NCBI GenBank assembly: GCA_021775255.1
Contig: JAJFIA010000010.1
Coordinates: 62,001 to 126,000 of the forward strand
Source: Roseovarius sp.
GTDB taxonomy: Bacteria > Pseudomonadota > Alphaproteobacteria > Rhodobacterales > Rhodobacteraceae
Direction of reading: 5' to 3'
DNA: 64,000 nucleotides
Shown here: positions 1 through 8,953 of the stretch, in pieces
Numbering within the stretch: the first letter of the stretch is position 1
Layout of the letters: the number at the start of each line of letters is the position of its first letter
Notes under the pieces: generated by a model
The model's database searches: none
What the model was told of the DNA's origin: nothing
The model's input: the letters and a program-made list of their open reading frames with translations, nothing else
Position numbers and translations under genes: made by a program

Positions 1-171
1 GGGCAAAAAGAGATCATATTTCTGCCGTTCCGAGGGTCCGTATGAAAGGGCCAATCTGGCCCGGCCGTCCAGTTTGTCGCGAAATGCGGCAGCGGCAAGT
101 TGCCAGCGCGCGGGATAAAACTCGGCCCCCTCAATATAGGGCGCATTGGCATAGGCGTCATCATAATCCAT
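1..171 (-). CDS. alpha/beta hydrolase, 5' part only (runs off window)
   Basis: The first 57 codons are present, starting at the ATG at 171 on the minus strand with an AAGGAAAA ribosome binding site; the rest lies left of the window. The visible peptide (MDYDDAYANAPYIEG..., then LSYGPSERQKYDLFLP) resembles the N-terminus of alphaproteobacterial alpha/beta hydrolases of the kynurenine formamidase/carboxylesterase group, where the DLFLP strand precedes the oxyanion-hole HGG motif. The catalytic Ser, Asp and His are not in view, so substrate cannot be judged. It is divergent from the aldehyde dehydrogenase gene. Confidence 0.6.
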   Translation of the reverse strand, partial: MDYDDAYANAPYIEGAEFYPARWQLAAAAFRDKLDGRARLALSYGPSERQKYDLFLP

Positions 172-255
172 CGCTGTTTTCCTTATCAATCCGCTGGACA
201 AGCCTTACGCAAAATGCTTTGCCAAGGCGATAGTAAAACACCCGGGAGAAAAGCC

Positions 256-1728
256 ATGACCGCCACCAATCTCAAATCCCTTCTGAAAGACCCAAGCCTT
301 CTGGCCGAGAAGGCCTATGCTGGCGGGGAGTGGGTGGATGGAGAGAACGGCACCTATGCGGTGACCAACCCGGCGCGCGGCGATGTGATCGCCAATGTCG
401 CCGATATGTCGCGCGCGCAGGTGTCCAAAACCATTGCGGCGGCGGGCAAGGCGCAAAAGGAATGGGCCAAATGGACCGGCAAGGAACGCGCCGCCGTTTT
501 GCGCCGCTGGTTTGATCTGATGATTGAGAACGCCGATGATCTGGCAACAATCCTGACCGCCGAACAGGGCAAGCCGCTGGCCGAGGCCAAGGGCGAGGTC
601 ATCTACGGCGCGTCTTTCATCGAGTTTTTCGGCGAAGAGGCCAAGCGCATCTACGGCGAGACAATACCGGGCCATCAGCGCGATAAACGCATCACCGTGA
701 TCAAGCAGCCCATCGGCGTGGCCGCGTCAATCACCCCGTGGAATTTTCCCAATGCGATGATCACCCGCAAGGCCGCCCCTGCGCTGGCGGCGGGCTGTGC
801 CTTTGTTGGCCGCCCGGCCTCGGAAACGCCGCTTTCGGCCACGGTTATGGGTGTTCTGGCCGAGCGTGCGGGCATACCTGCAGGGGTGTTCAATATCGTC
901 ACCTCATCGCGCTCGTCGGAAGTGGGCAAGGAGTTTTGTGAAAATCCCATCGTGCGCAAGCTGACATTTACCGGCTCGACCGGGGTGGGCAAAATCCTGT
1001 TGCGGCAAGCGGCGGATCAGGTGATGAAATGCTCGATGGAGCTCGGGGGCAACGCGCCTTTCATTGTGTTTGATGACGCCGATATTGACGCGGCCGTTGA
1101 GGGCGCGATCCTGTGCAAGTTTCGCAATAACGGCCAGACCTGCGTTTGTGCCAACCGCATCTATGTGCAGGCGGGGGTATATGACATCTTTGCCGAGAAG
1201 CTGAAAGCGGCGGTGAGCCAGCTTAAAATGGGTGATGGCCTGGAAGCGGGAACCGCCCTTGGCCCGCTGATCAACGCGGATGCGATTATCAAGGTGCAAG
1301 AGCATGTGGCCGATGCCACGGCCAAAGGCGGAACAGTGATCCTTGGTGGCGGCGAGCCGGTTGAGGGCGCGGGCTATTACCTGCCGCCCACCATTCTGAC
1401 CGGGGCAACGCAGGATATGTCTGTGGCCACCGATGAGACATTCGGGCCGTTTGCAGCACTTTTCAAATTCGGGGATGAGGATGAGGTGATTGCCATGGCC
1501 AATGACACCATTTTTGGCTTGGCCAGCTATTTCTATGCCAAGGATTTATCCCGCGTCTACAAGGTGGCCGAGGCGCTGGAATATGGCATTGTTGGCGTGA
1601 ATACCGGCATCATTTCCACCGAAGTGGCGCCGTTTGGCGGGGTCAAGCAATCGGGCCTTGGCCGCGAGGGCAGCCATCACGGCATCGAGGATTATCTTGA
1701 GATGAAATATATCTGCATGTCGGTCTGA
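256..1728 (+). CDS. gabD: NAD(P)-dependent succinate-semialdehyde dehydrogenase (aldehyde dehydrogenase family)
   Basis: 490 aa, the normal length for GabD-type aldehyde dehydrogenases, which oxidise succinate semialdehyde to succinate in GABA/putrescine breakdown. Catalytic Glu262 lies in MELGGN and nucleophile Cys296 in NNGQTCVCAN; the PWNFP motif is present. The Lys that normally contacts the cofactor in the KPAxxTP motif is Arg here (GRPASETPLSA), which I believe is common in Roseobacter-type SSADHs. I chose the ATG at 256, preceded by GGGAGA, over an in-frame ATG at 100, because the extension has no family similarity. Substrate is inferred from family; other semialdehydes are possible. 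It could serve the polyamine genes near 21-26 kb, but it is not linked to them. Confidence 0.85.
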   Translation: MTATNLKSLLKDPSLLAEKAYAGGEWVDGENGTYAVTNPARGDVIANVADMSRAQVSKTIAAAGKAQKEWAKWTGKERAAVLRRWFDLMIENADDLATILTAEQGKPLAEAKGEVIYGASFIEFFGEEAKRIYGETIPGHQRDKRITVIKQPIGVAASITPWNFPNAMITRKAAPALAAGCAFVGRPASETPLSATVMGVLAERAGIPAGVFNIVTSSRSSEVGKEFCENPIVRKLTFTGSTGVGKILLRQAADQVMKCSMELGGNAPFIVFDDADIDAAVEGAILCKFRNNGQTCVCANRIYVQAGVYDIFAEKLKAAVSQLKMGDGLEAGTALGPLINADAIIKVQEHVADATAKGGTVILGGGEPVEGAGYYLPPTILTGATQDMSVATDETFGPFAALFKFGDEDEVIAMANDTIFGLASYFYAKDLSRVYKVAEALEYGIVGVNTGIISTEVAPFGGVKQSGLGREGSHHGIEDYLEMKYICMSV

Positions 1729-1730
1729 TC

Positions 1731-2402
1731 CTAGCGCTGGTCGGGTGATTGCCTGTCGATTAGCGCATAGGCTTTGGTTCTTTCCTCAAGCGCTTCAAAC
1801 AGCGGTTTGAGCCTGGGCCGGGCCGTGACCTGCGCCAGACAATGATGAATGGCATCAAACCCGGCTACGGCCTTCGGGTCGATGATCGACTTGATCCAGT
1901 AGCTCAGCACCAGATCAACAAGGCTGAAGCATGTGCCCAGATGAAACGGGCCATGGTTCTCAAGCCGCTGATTGATCACGCTGAGAACCGTACAGACATC
2001 CGCCAGTGCGTGTTGCCGGATCATCGCAATATCCGATTGCCGCAGCGCATGACGGTGCGGAAAGAAATACCGTTTTAACGCCGGTTCCAGCTCACCAGCC
2101 AGATAGAAAAGCCCACTCAGGAAAAGGCCGCGCTGAGGGTCGCCCAATGCCGGGGCAAGGCCGCCGGGTTCGTGCCTGTCAATCAGGTAAAGGTTTATCG
2201 CCTGCGTCTCGTAAAGCACCTTCCCCTCGGGGGTGATCAGTGCCGGCACCCATCCCGCCGGGTTGATCTTGAGGTAGTCCGGCGCATGATGCGCGCCTTG
2301 GGTGGTATCAACCTCAACCAATTCATAGGGTTGGCCAATCTCGGCAAAAACCATTTCGGTTATATGGGCGCGGGTAAATCCGCCGCCATAGAGCGTATAC
2401 AT
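1731..2402 (-). CDS. glutathione S-transferase family protein
   Basis: 223 aa with a thioredoxin-fold N-terminus (MYTLYGGGFTRAHITEMVFAE), the cis-Pro region NPAGWVPAL, the ETQAI segment that binds the gamma-glutamyl group, and an all-helical C-terminal domain. Soluble GSTs of this kind conjugate or reduce with glutathione; the substrate is unknown. It is convergent with the aldehyde dehydrogenase, whose stop is only two bases away, so no terminator fits between them. Confidence 0.8.
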   Translation of the reverse strand: MYTLYGGGFTRAHITEMVFAEIGQPYELVEVDTTQGAHHAPDYLKINPAGWVPALITPEGKVLYETQAINLYLIDRHEPGGLAPALGDPQRGLFLSGLFYLAGELEPALKRYFFPHRHALRQSDIAMIRQHALADVCTVLSVINQRLENHGPFHLGTCFSLVDLVLSYWIKSIIDPKAVAGFDAIHHCLAQVTARPRLKPLFEALEERTKAYALIDRQSPDQR

Positions 2403-2593
2403 GAAACCGGCACCTCCGATTTGCCATGAAACCCGATTATGCCCCTTTCAGCAAGGGCTTGGCTTTTGGGGATTTTTGCATAATTGTGCTGCTCGGGTGG
2501 ATTTTGGTATCAAACATGTCGCTTAAGCACAGTGGCGGGATTTTGGAATCGCTAGAATGCGCCTTTGATGAAGCAATGCCCCGGATAGTATCA

Positions 2594-4276
2594 ATGAATA
2601 AATTGGCGCAACAACCCTATAAGAAACGTGATCCCAGCCTGCCTAAAGGCCGACAGGTGGATGATGGCTCACTTGCTGAAGTTGCGGCACTTTTGGGGGA
2701 TTTATCCCTGCGGCGTGACATGCTGATCGAGGCGCTGCATCTGCTTCAGGATGGTGTCGGGCATCTCAAGGCAGGCCATTTGACGGCGCTGGCCGATATT
2801 TTCCGGCTGGCACAGGCCGAGGTTTATGAGGTTGCCAGCTTTTACCATCATTTTGATATCGTCAAGGAAGATCAGGCCCCGCCGCCGCCGCTGACGATCC
2901 GCATCTGTGATGGGTTGTCATGCGAGATGGCCGGGGCCAATGCGCTGATTGAGGGGATGAAAGCCGCCGCCGACCCGGCCCAGATTCGCATTCAGGCAGT
3001 GCCCTGCATCGGCCAATGCGATAGCGCGCCTGCGGCCAATCTGGGCAAACGCAGCGTGAAGCGCGCCACAGTGCCGGATCTGTTGTCGGCGGCTGCGCAG
3101 GATACCGGGCCTGAGATGCCCGAGTATGAGGATTTTGAAGCCTATAAGGCCAAGGGCGGCTATAGCGTTCTGGCCAAGGTTATCGCCGGTGAAATCAAAC
3201 CCGATGATGCCGTGAAAACCATGTCGGACGCGGGCCTGCGCGGCCTTGGCGGCGCGGGGTTTCCCGCAGGTATGAAATGGGGCTTTGTGCGCGGCTACGA
3301 AGGCCCCCGCCTGATGACGGTAAATGGCGATGAGGGCGAGCCGGGCACCTTCAAGGATCGCTGGTGGCTGGAAACCCAACCGCACCGGATGATCGAGGGC
3401 GCGTTGATTGCCGCGCATGTGGTGGGATGCGATGAAATATATGTTTATATGCGTGATGAATACCCGCATATCCTGCAGCTTCTGCTGATTGAATTCGCCA
3501 AGGTCAATGCATCAGGCTTCGCTGATCATGCGCCTTTGAAATTGCGGCGCGGTGCGGGGGCTTATATCTGCGGCGAGGAAAGTGCGATGATCGAAAGCAT
3601 TGAAGGCAAACGCGGGATGCCGCGCCATCGCCCGCCGTTCATCGCCGAAGTGGGCCTTTTTGGCCGCCCGACATTGAACCATAATATTGAAACCGTAAGC
3701 TGGATACCCGATATTCTGGAGCATGGGGCCAAATGGTTTGCGGGTCAGGGCTGGTCTGAGAAAAACAACGGCCTGCGCTCATTCAGTGTGTCGGGCCGTG
3801 TGAAAGAACCCGGCGTGAAACTGGCCCCGGCAGGCATCCCGCTGAACAAACTGATCGAGGAATATTGCGGCGGCATGGCCGAGGGGCACAGCTTCAAGGC
3901 CTTCCTGCCCGGCGGCGCATCGGGTGGCATATTTCCGGCCCATATGGCTGACTTGCCGATGGATTTTGGCACCTTCGAGGCCCATGGCGGGTTTTTGGGT
4001 TCTCACGCGGTTGTGATCCTGTCGGACAAGGACAGCGTCAGGGATGCGGCATTGAATACCATGCGGTTTTTCAAGCATGAAAGCTGTGGCCAATGTACGC
4101 CCTGCCGCGCGGGCACCGATAAAATGGTCATGATGCTGCAAGACCCGGCCACAGATCATCAGCTTTATGAGGATTTGATGCAGGTGATGGGTGACAGCTC
4201 AATCTGCGGGTTGGGGCAGGCGGCCTCAAACTGTGTCAAGCACCTGATGAAATACTTCCCGGAGGAAATGGCATGA
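2594..4276 (+). CDS. fdsB: NAD-dependent formate dehydrogenase, beta subunit (fused NuoE-like and NuoF-like domains)
   Basis: 560 aa from the ATG at 2594; the frame stays open upstream to 2426, and ATGs at 2516 and 2576 are alternatives because no strong ribosome binding site decides it. Residues about 20-160 are a NuoE/FdsG-like thioredoxin-fold domain with four [2Fe-2S] cysteines (C105, C110, C138, C142). The rest is NuoF/FdsB-like, with the FMN/NADH region GLGGAGFPAGMKW, GDEGEPGTFK, CGEESA and a [4Fe-4S] site (C498, C501, C504, C538). It passes electrons from the alpha subunit to NAD+ in the cytoplasm. In Rhodobacter capsulatus FdsG and FdsB are separate; here they are fused. The stop overlaps the next start by four bases. 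Confidence 0.9.
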   Translation: MNKLAQQPYKKRDPSLPKGRQVDDGSLAEVAALLGDLSLRRDMLIEALHLLQDGVGHLKAGHLTALADIFRLAQAEVYEVASFYHHFDIVKEDQAPPPPLTIRICDGLSCEMAGANALIEGMKAAADPAQIRIQAVPCIGQCDSAPAANLGKRSVKRATVPDLLSAAAQDTGPEMPEYEDFEAYKAKGGYSVLAKVIAGEIKPDDAVKTMSDAGLRGLGGAGFPAGMKWGFVRGYEGPRLMTVNGDEGEPGTFKDRWWLETQPHRMIEGALIAAHVVGCDEIYVYMRDEYPHILQLLLIEFAKVNASGFADHAPLKLRRGAGAYICGEESAMIESIEGKRGMPRHRPPFIAEVGLFGRPTLNHNIETVSWIPDILEHGAKWFAGQGWSEKNNGLRSFSVSGRVKEPGVKLAPAGIPLNKLIEEYCGGMAEGHSFKAFLPGGASGGIFPAHMADLPMDFGTFEAHGGFLGSHAVVILSDKDSVRDAALNTMRFFKHESCGQCTPCRAGTDKMVMMLQDPATDHQLYEDLMQVMGDSSICGLGQAASNCVKHLMKYFPEEMA

Positions 4277-7071
4277 GCCTTGACGCGACACCGGTAAAGA
4301 CCGTTACCTTCACGCTGGATGGCGTCGAGGTTACCGCAGATGCGGATCAAACCATCTGGGAAGTGGCCCATGGCAAGGGTATCAAAATCCCGCATCTGTG
4401 TTTCAAACATGATGATGAATACCGTGCGGATGGCAACTGCCGCGCCTGCATGGTCGAGGTTGAGGGCGAACGGGTTCTGGCGGCATCGTGCATTCGCAAA
4501 CCGGCCGAGGGCATGGTTGTCAATACCGCCAGCAAACGCGCCGAGGCCAGCCGCAAAATGGTGTTTGAATTGCTGGCCTCGGATATGCCCGAGCAGGCGC
4601 AAAGCCCTGACCCCGAGGCACATTTCTGGGCGCAGGCCGGGGTTGCCGGGCTGTCAGGTACGCGCTTTCCCGGCGGTCGCCCCGGTGCGCAGAAGAATAT
4701 CCCCGTTGACAGCATTTTTCATGATGCCTCGCATCCCTCGATTGCCGTCAATCTTGATGCCTGCATTTCCTGCGGCCTCTGTGAGCGCGCCTGCCGTGAA
4801 GTGCAGGTAAATGATGTGATCGGCATGGGCAGCCGCGGCATGGGTATGCTGCCGGTGTTTGATCTCGGTGATCCGATGGGCACCTCATCCTGTGTGGGTT
4901 GTGGCGAATGCGTGCAGGCCTGCCCGACGGGGGCCTTGATGGAGAAAACCCTGCTGGATAAGACCGCCACCAAACGCGAGGTAACAGCCGACCGGGTGGT
5001 CGATGGCCTGTGCCCGTTTTGCGGGGTTGGCTGCCTGACCAGCGTTCACATGAAGGGCAATGATATCATCAAGGTTGATGGCAGGCGCGGCGTGGCCAAT
5101 CGCGGCAAGCTCTGCATCAAGGGCCGGTTTGGCATGGATTACGTGATGTCGGAGGAGCGCCTGACCAAACCGATGGTGCGCCGCGATGATGCCCCGAAAT
5201 CGGCGGATGCCCATATGACGCTGGCCAATATCCACGAGGTATTCCGTGAGGTCACATGGGAGGAGGCCCTTGACCGCGCCGCCGCCGGGTTCAAAAAAAT
5301 CTTGAGCGAGAAAAGCGGGCAGGCGCTTGCCGGGTTTGGCTCGGCCAAGGGCAGCAATGAAGAGGCCTATCTGTTTCAAAAGCTGATCCGGCAGGGCTTT
5401 GGCACCAATAACGTCGATCATTGCACGCGCCTGTGCCATGCCTCATCTGTGGCGGCGCTGATGGAGGGCATCGGCTCGGGTGCCGTATCAGCCCCGTTTA
5501 CGGCGGCTGACGACAGCGATTGCATTATCGTCATTGGCGCGCGGCCCGAGCAGAATCATCCGGTGGCCGCCACCTACCTCAAACAGGCGGCCAAACGCGG
5601 CGCGAAACTGATCGTGATGGACCCGCGCAGGCAACGGCTGATGCGCCACGCCACCCATCCGGTGGTGTTCAATCCGGGGCGCGATGTGGCGATGATTAAT
5701 GCGATGCTCAATGTGATCATCGAAGAAAACCTCTATGACGAGCAATATATTCAGGCCAATGTCGATGGCTTTGAAGCGCTGCGCGAAAAGGTCAGGGATT
5801 TCACGCCCGAGGCCATGGCCGAGGTCAGCGGCGTTGAGCCTGATTACCTGCGCGAGATCGCCCGCACCTATGCCAAATCCGAGCGCGCGATCATTTTCTG
5901 GGGCATGGGCATAAGCCAGCATGTGCATGGTACCGATAATGCCCGTGGGCTGATTGCGCTGGCACTGATTACCGGCCATATCGGCCGTCCGGGCACTGGC
6001 CTGCACCCGTTGCGCGGGCAAAACAATGTGCAGGGCGCCTCAGATGCCGGGCTGATCCCGATCGTGTATCCTGATTACCGGTCTGTCACCAATGAGGATG
6101 TGCGGCATCAGTTCGAAGATCTCTGGGGCCGCCCGCTTGACCCGGCCACCGGCCTCACGGTGGTTGAGATCATGCAGGCGGTGCATGCAGGCCGCATCAA
6201 CGGGCTTTATTGTCAGGGTGAAAACCCGGCCATGTCCGACCCCGATCAAGGCCATGTCCGCGAGGCGCTGGCGACATTGGATCATCTGGTGGTGCAGGAT
6301 ATTTTCCTGACGGAAACCGCCTGGTTTGCCGATGTCATTCTGCCCGCTTCGGCACATCCTGAAAAGGCCGGTACCTACACCAATTCCAACCGTCAGGTGC
6401 AGCTTAACCTGCCCGCGCGCACCCCGCCGGGCGAGGCGCGCCAGGATTGGAAACTGATCATGGAAGTGGCCAACCGCATCGGCTGTGGCTGGACGTATAC
6501 CAGCGTGGCCGAGATCTACCGCGAAATGGCCAGTGTGATGAAAAGCCTCGACAATATCACATGGGAGCGGCTCGAACGCGAAGGCACCGTCTGTTATCCG
6601 GTCAAATCCGAGGATGGCCCCGGCGATGAGATCATCTTTTATGATGGCTTTCCCACGGAAAATGGTAAGGGCAGGCTTGTGCCCACCGATCTGATTGCCC
6701 CCGATGAATTGCCCGATGAAGAATTCCCGATGGTGTTGACAACCGGCCGCCTGCTTGAGCACTGGCACACCGGTGCCATGACCCGGCGCGCCACGGCACT
6801 GGAGGCGCAAGAGCCTACGCCGGTTGTTTCCATGCACCCGCGCGATATTGGCCGTCAGGGGCTGACCCGCGGCCAGCAGGTGACGGTTGAAACCCGGCGC
6901 GGGGCCGTTACGCTGACGCTCAGGGCCGACCGCGATGTAACCGAGGGCATGCTGTTCATGCCGTTTTGCTTTAATGAGGCGTCGGCGAATTTCCTGACAA
7001 ATCCGCAGCTTGACCCTTACGGCAAGATCCCCGAGTTCAAATTCTCGGCAGCGCGCATAAGGGCGGTTTGA
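4273..7071 (+). CDS. fdsA: formate dehydrogenase, molybdenum alpha subunit
   Basis: 932 aa, a NAD-linked FDH catalytic subunit (also annotated fdhA or fdhF) oxidising formate to CO2. Visible cofactor sites in order: N-terminal [2Fe-2S] (C43, C56, C59, C73); two ferredoxin-like [4Fe-4S] clusters (C164, C167, C170, C174 and C207, C210, C213, C217); the molybdopterin-oxidoreductase cluster (C247, C250, C254, C281); and Cys388 followed by His, which aligns with the molybdenum ligand (selenocysteine in E. coli FdhF). The C-terminus is the bis-MGD dinucleotide-binding domain. Translationally coupled to the beta subunit. No fdsD- or fdhD-like chaperone gene follows; a ThDP enzyme does instead. Confidence 0.93.
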   Translation: MSLDATPVKTVTFTLDGVEVTADADQTIWEVAHGKGIKIPHLCFKHDDEYRADGNCRACMVEVEGERVLAASCIRKPAEGMVVNTASKRAEASRKMVFELLASDMPEQAQSPDPEAHFWAQAGVAGLSGTRFPGGRPGAQKNIPVDSIFHDASHPSIAVNLDACISCGLCERACREVQVNDVIGMGSRGMGMLPVFDLGDPMGTSSCVGCGECVQACPTGALMEKTLLDKTATKREVTADRVVDGLCPFCGVGCLTSVHMKGNDIIKVDGRRGVANRGKLCIKGRFGMDYVMSEERLTKPMVRRDDAPKSADAHMTLANIHEVFREVTWEEALDRAAAGFKKILSEKSGQALAGFGSAKGSNEEAYLFQKLIRQGFGTNNVDHCTRLCHASSVAALMEGIGSGAVSAPFTAADDSDCIIVIGARPEQNHPVAATYLKQAAKRGAKLIVMDPRRQRLMRHATHPVVFNPGRDVAMINAMLNVIIEENLYDEQYIQANVDGFEALREKVRDFTPEAMAEVSGVEPDYLREIARTYAKSERAIIFWGMGISQHVHGTDNARGLIALALITGHIGRPGTGLHPLRGQNNVQGASDAGLIPIVYPDYRSVTNEDVRHQFEDLWGRPLDPATGLTVVEIMQAVHAGRINGLYCQGENPAMSDPDQGHVREALATLDHLVVQDIFLTETAWFADVILPASAHPEKAGTYTNSNRQVQLNLPARTPPGEARQDWKLIMEVANRIGCGWTYTSVAEIYREMASVMKSLDNITWERLEREGTVCYPVKSEDGPGDEIIFYDGFPTENGKGRLVPTDLIAPDELPDEEFPMVLTTGRLLEHWHTGAMTRRATALEAQEPTPVVSMHPRDIGRQGLTRGQQVTVETRRGAVTLTLRADRDVTEGMLFMPFCFNEASANFLTNPQLDPYGKIPEFKFSAARIRAV

Positions 7072-7077
7072 AAAGTG

Positions 7078-8691
7078 ATGCCTGAGGTGAAGACAAGCGC
7101 ACAGATCATTGCCCGTCATCTTGCGACGATGGGCTGCAAACACGCTTTTGGCATGCCCGGAGGCGAGGTTCTTGTTTTGCTAGACGCCCTGCACGAAGTG
7201 GGCATTGAATTTACCCTGTGCAAGCATGAAAACGCCGCTGGTTTCATGGCCGAAGGTAGCTGGCACGCCACCCATGCACCGGGGATATTGCTGACCACCA
7301 TCGGCCCGGGCCTTGCCAACGGGATCAATTCGGTGGCCAACGCGCTGCAGGAACAGGTGCCGCTGATTGTATTGTCGGGCTGCATTGACAGCGCAGAGGC
7401 CGAGCAGTTCACCCATCAGGTGATGGATCAATCCGCCCTGATGAAGCCGGTGACAAAAGCGCAATACCGGGTTGCGGATGGCACCGCAGCACAGGTGATT
7501 CAAAAGGCGCTGGCCATGGCCATGGCCGATCCGCCCGGTCCGGTGCATGTTGATCTGCCGGTTGGGCTGGCGGCGCAGCCTGCGGAAGATATTGCCATAT
7601 CAGCCCGGGTTGCGGGCGGTGGCGGCTGGCCTGCGGGCACGGCCCTGAGGGATGCAGCCGCACATCTTGCCAAAGCCGAGAAACCGATCATTCTGGCCGG
7701 GCTTGGGGCTTTGCACCACGATGCAGGCGCGGCAATCACGGCGCTGGCGCAGGCCCATGACATTCCGGTTATTACCACCTACAAGGCCAAGGGCGTGATG
7801 GATGAGGCTGATCCGCTTTGCCTTGGCGGGCACGGGCTTTCACCCTTGTCGGATACGCATATCCTGCCGTTACTCAGGGCCTCGGATTGCGTGTTACTGG
7901 CGGGGTATGACCCGATTGAAATGCGCTCGGGCTGGATCAGACCCTGGGCCACGGAAGCGGCGATTGAGCTTTGCCACGCGGATATTGATCACGGCATGCA
8001 TGGCAGTTTTTTGCGGGTTGTGGGCAACATCACCCATTTGATTTCCACGCTGCACAGCGCCTTGCCGGACCCAACCCAAAACTGGCCCAAGGGCGAGGTG
8101 GGCGCGGCCCGTCAGGCGCTGTTATCTGATTTTGCAGGGCCGGATCGCTGGGGCCCGCATGCAGTATTTCGTACGCTTCAGACAGCGGCACCCGAGGGGG
8201 CGGTGATTACCGTCGATAGCGGCGCACACCGGATTTTGCTTAGCCAGATGTGGCAATGCGCGCGCCCCCGCGCATTGCTGCAATCCACGGGCTTTTGCAC
8301 CATGGGCGTGGCGGTTCCGCTGGCCATTGGCCATGCCATTGCCGCACCTGATACCCCGGTTGTGGCGGTGGTGGGCGACGCGGGCTTTGACATGAGCCCC
8401 GGTGATCTGGCCACCTTGCGCGATACCGGCCTGCCGGTGACAATCATCGTGCTGGTGGATGACAGTCTTGCGCTGATTGAAAAGAAGCAAAAGAGCATGC
8501 AACTGCCGCGCCATGGGGTTTTGTTTTCGCCTACGGATATTCCGGCGGTGGCGCGCGCCTATGGCGGCCATGGCACTGAGGTGAGCGATGCGGGCAATCT
8601 TGAAAAAGAACTGGCAGAGGCCCGGATGCGTAACACATTTTCAGTGATCTGCTGCCGCATTGACAAGCAGGATTATAGCGCCGCTTTCTGA
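7078..8691 (+). CDS. thiamine-diphosphate-dependent enzyme, IlvB/benzoylformate-decarboxylase-like
   Basis: 537 aa. The three-domain ThDP fold is clear: catalytic Glu in KHENAAGFMAEG (N-terminal Pyr domain), a middle Rossmann-like domain from about residue 185, and the C-terminal PP domain with the Mg-ThDP motif GDAGFDMSPGDLATL ending in LVDDSLALIEKKQ (Asp where many members have Asn). Such enzymes decarboxylate 2-oxo acids or ligate the product. The conserved Glu argues against glyoxylate carboligase, which has Val there. The gene starts a few bases after the formate dehydrogenase alpha subunit, so it is probably co-transcribed and may feed formate or a 2-oxo acid route, but the substrate is not evident. 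GTG at 7075 is an alternative start. Confidence 0.8.
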   Translation: MPEVKTSAQIIARHLATMGCKHAFGMPGGEVLVLLDALHEVGIEFTLCKHENAAGFMAEGSWHATHAPGILLTTIGPGLANGINSVANALQEQVPLIVLSGCIDSAEAEQFTHQVMDQSALMKPVTKAQYRVADGTAAQVIQKALAMAMADPPGPVHVDLPVGLAAQPAEDIAISARVAGGGGWPAGTALRDAAAHLAKAEKPIILAGLGALHHDAGAAITALAQAHDIPVITTYKAKGVMDEADPLCLGGHGLSPLSDTHILPLLRASDCVLLAGYDPIEMRSGWIRPWATEAAIELCHADIDHGMHGSFLRVVGNITHLISTLHSALPDPTQNWPKGEVGAARQALLSDFAGPDRWGPHAVFRTLQTAAPEGAVITVDSGAHRILLSQMWQCARPRALLQSTGFCTMGVAVPLAIGHAIAAPDTPVVAVVGDAGFDMSPGDLATLRDTGLPVTIIVLVDDSLALIEKKQKSMQLPRHGVLFSPTDIPAVARAYGGHGTEVSDAGNLEKELAEARMRNTFSVICCRIDKQDYSAAF

Positions 8692-8953
8692 TCTGCCACA
8701 TGGCTGGCGGCAAATTTCTGTTGCCGCTAACATTCCCTTGTTTACAGCTTGCGGCATCCATGGCAAGTTGCAATATCAACCCAAGGGATGAAACGACAGG
8801 TAAATGCAATATCAATAACATGTCACATTTATCTGCTAACGGCATATCTGGGTATCTGGCATAACCGGCAGCGCGGAGATGATTGCGGCCTTGGCAATGT
8901 CAAACGGAAAAACTATCAATATTGGCAAAAATGCCATCTAACGGGAGGACAAG

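Noticed and set aside
6040-7143. 367-aa open frame on the minus strand
   Set aside because: Antisense of the formate dehydrogenase alpha gene, with a His/Arg-rich shadow composition.
7078-8691. Oxalyl-CoA decarboxylase (formate from oxalate, feeding FDH)
   Set aside because: No formyl-CoA transferase is linked, and the CoA-binding features of Oxc are not seen; left as a general ThDP enzyme.
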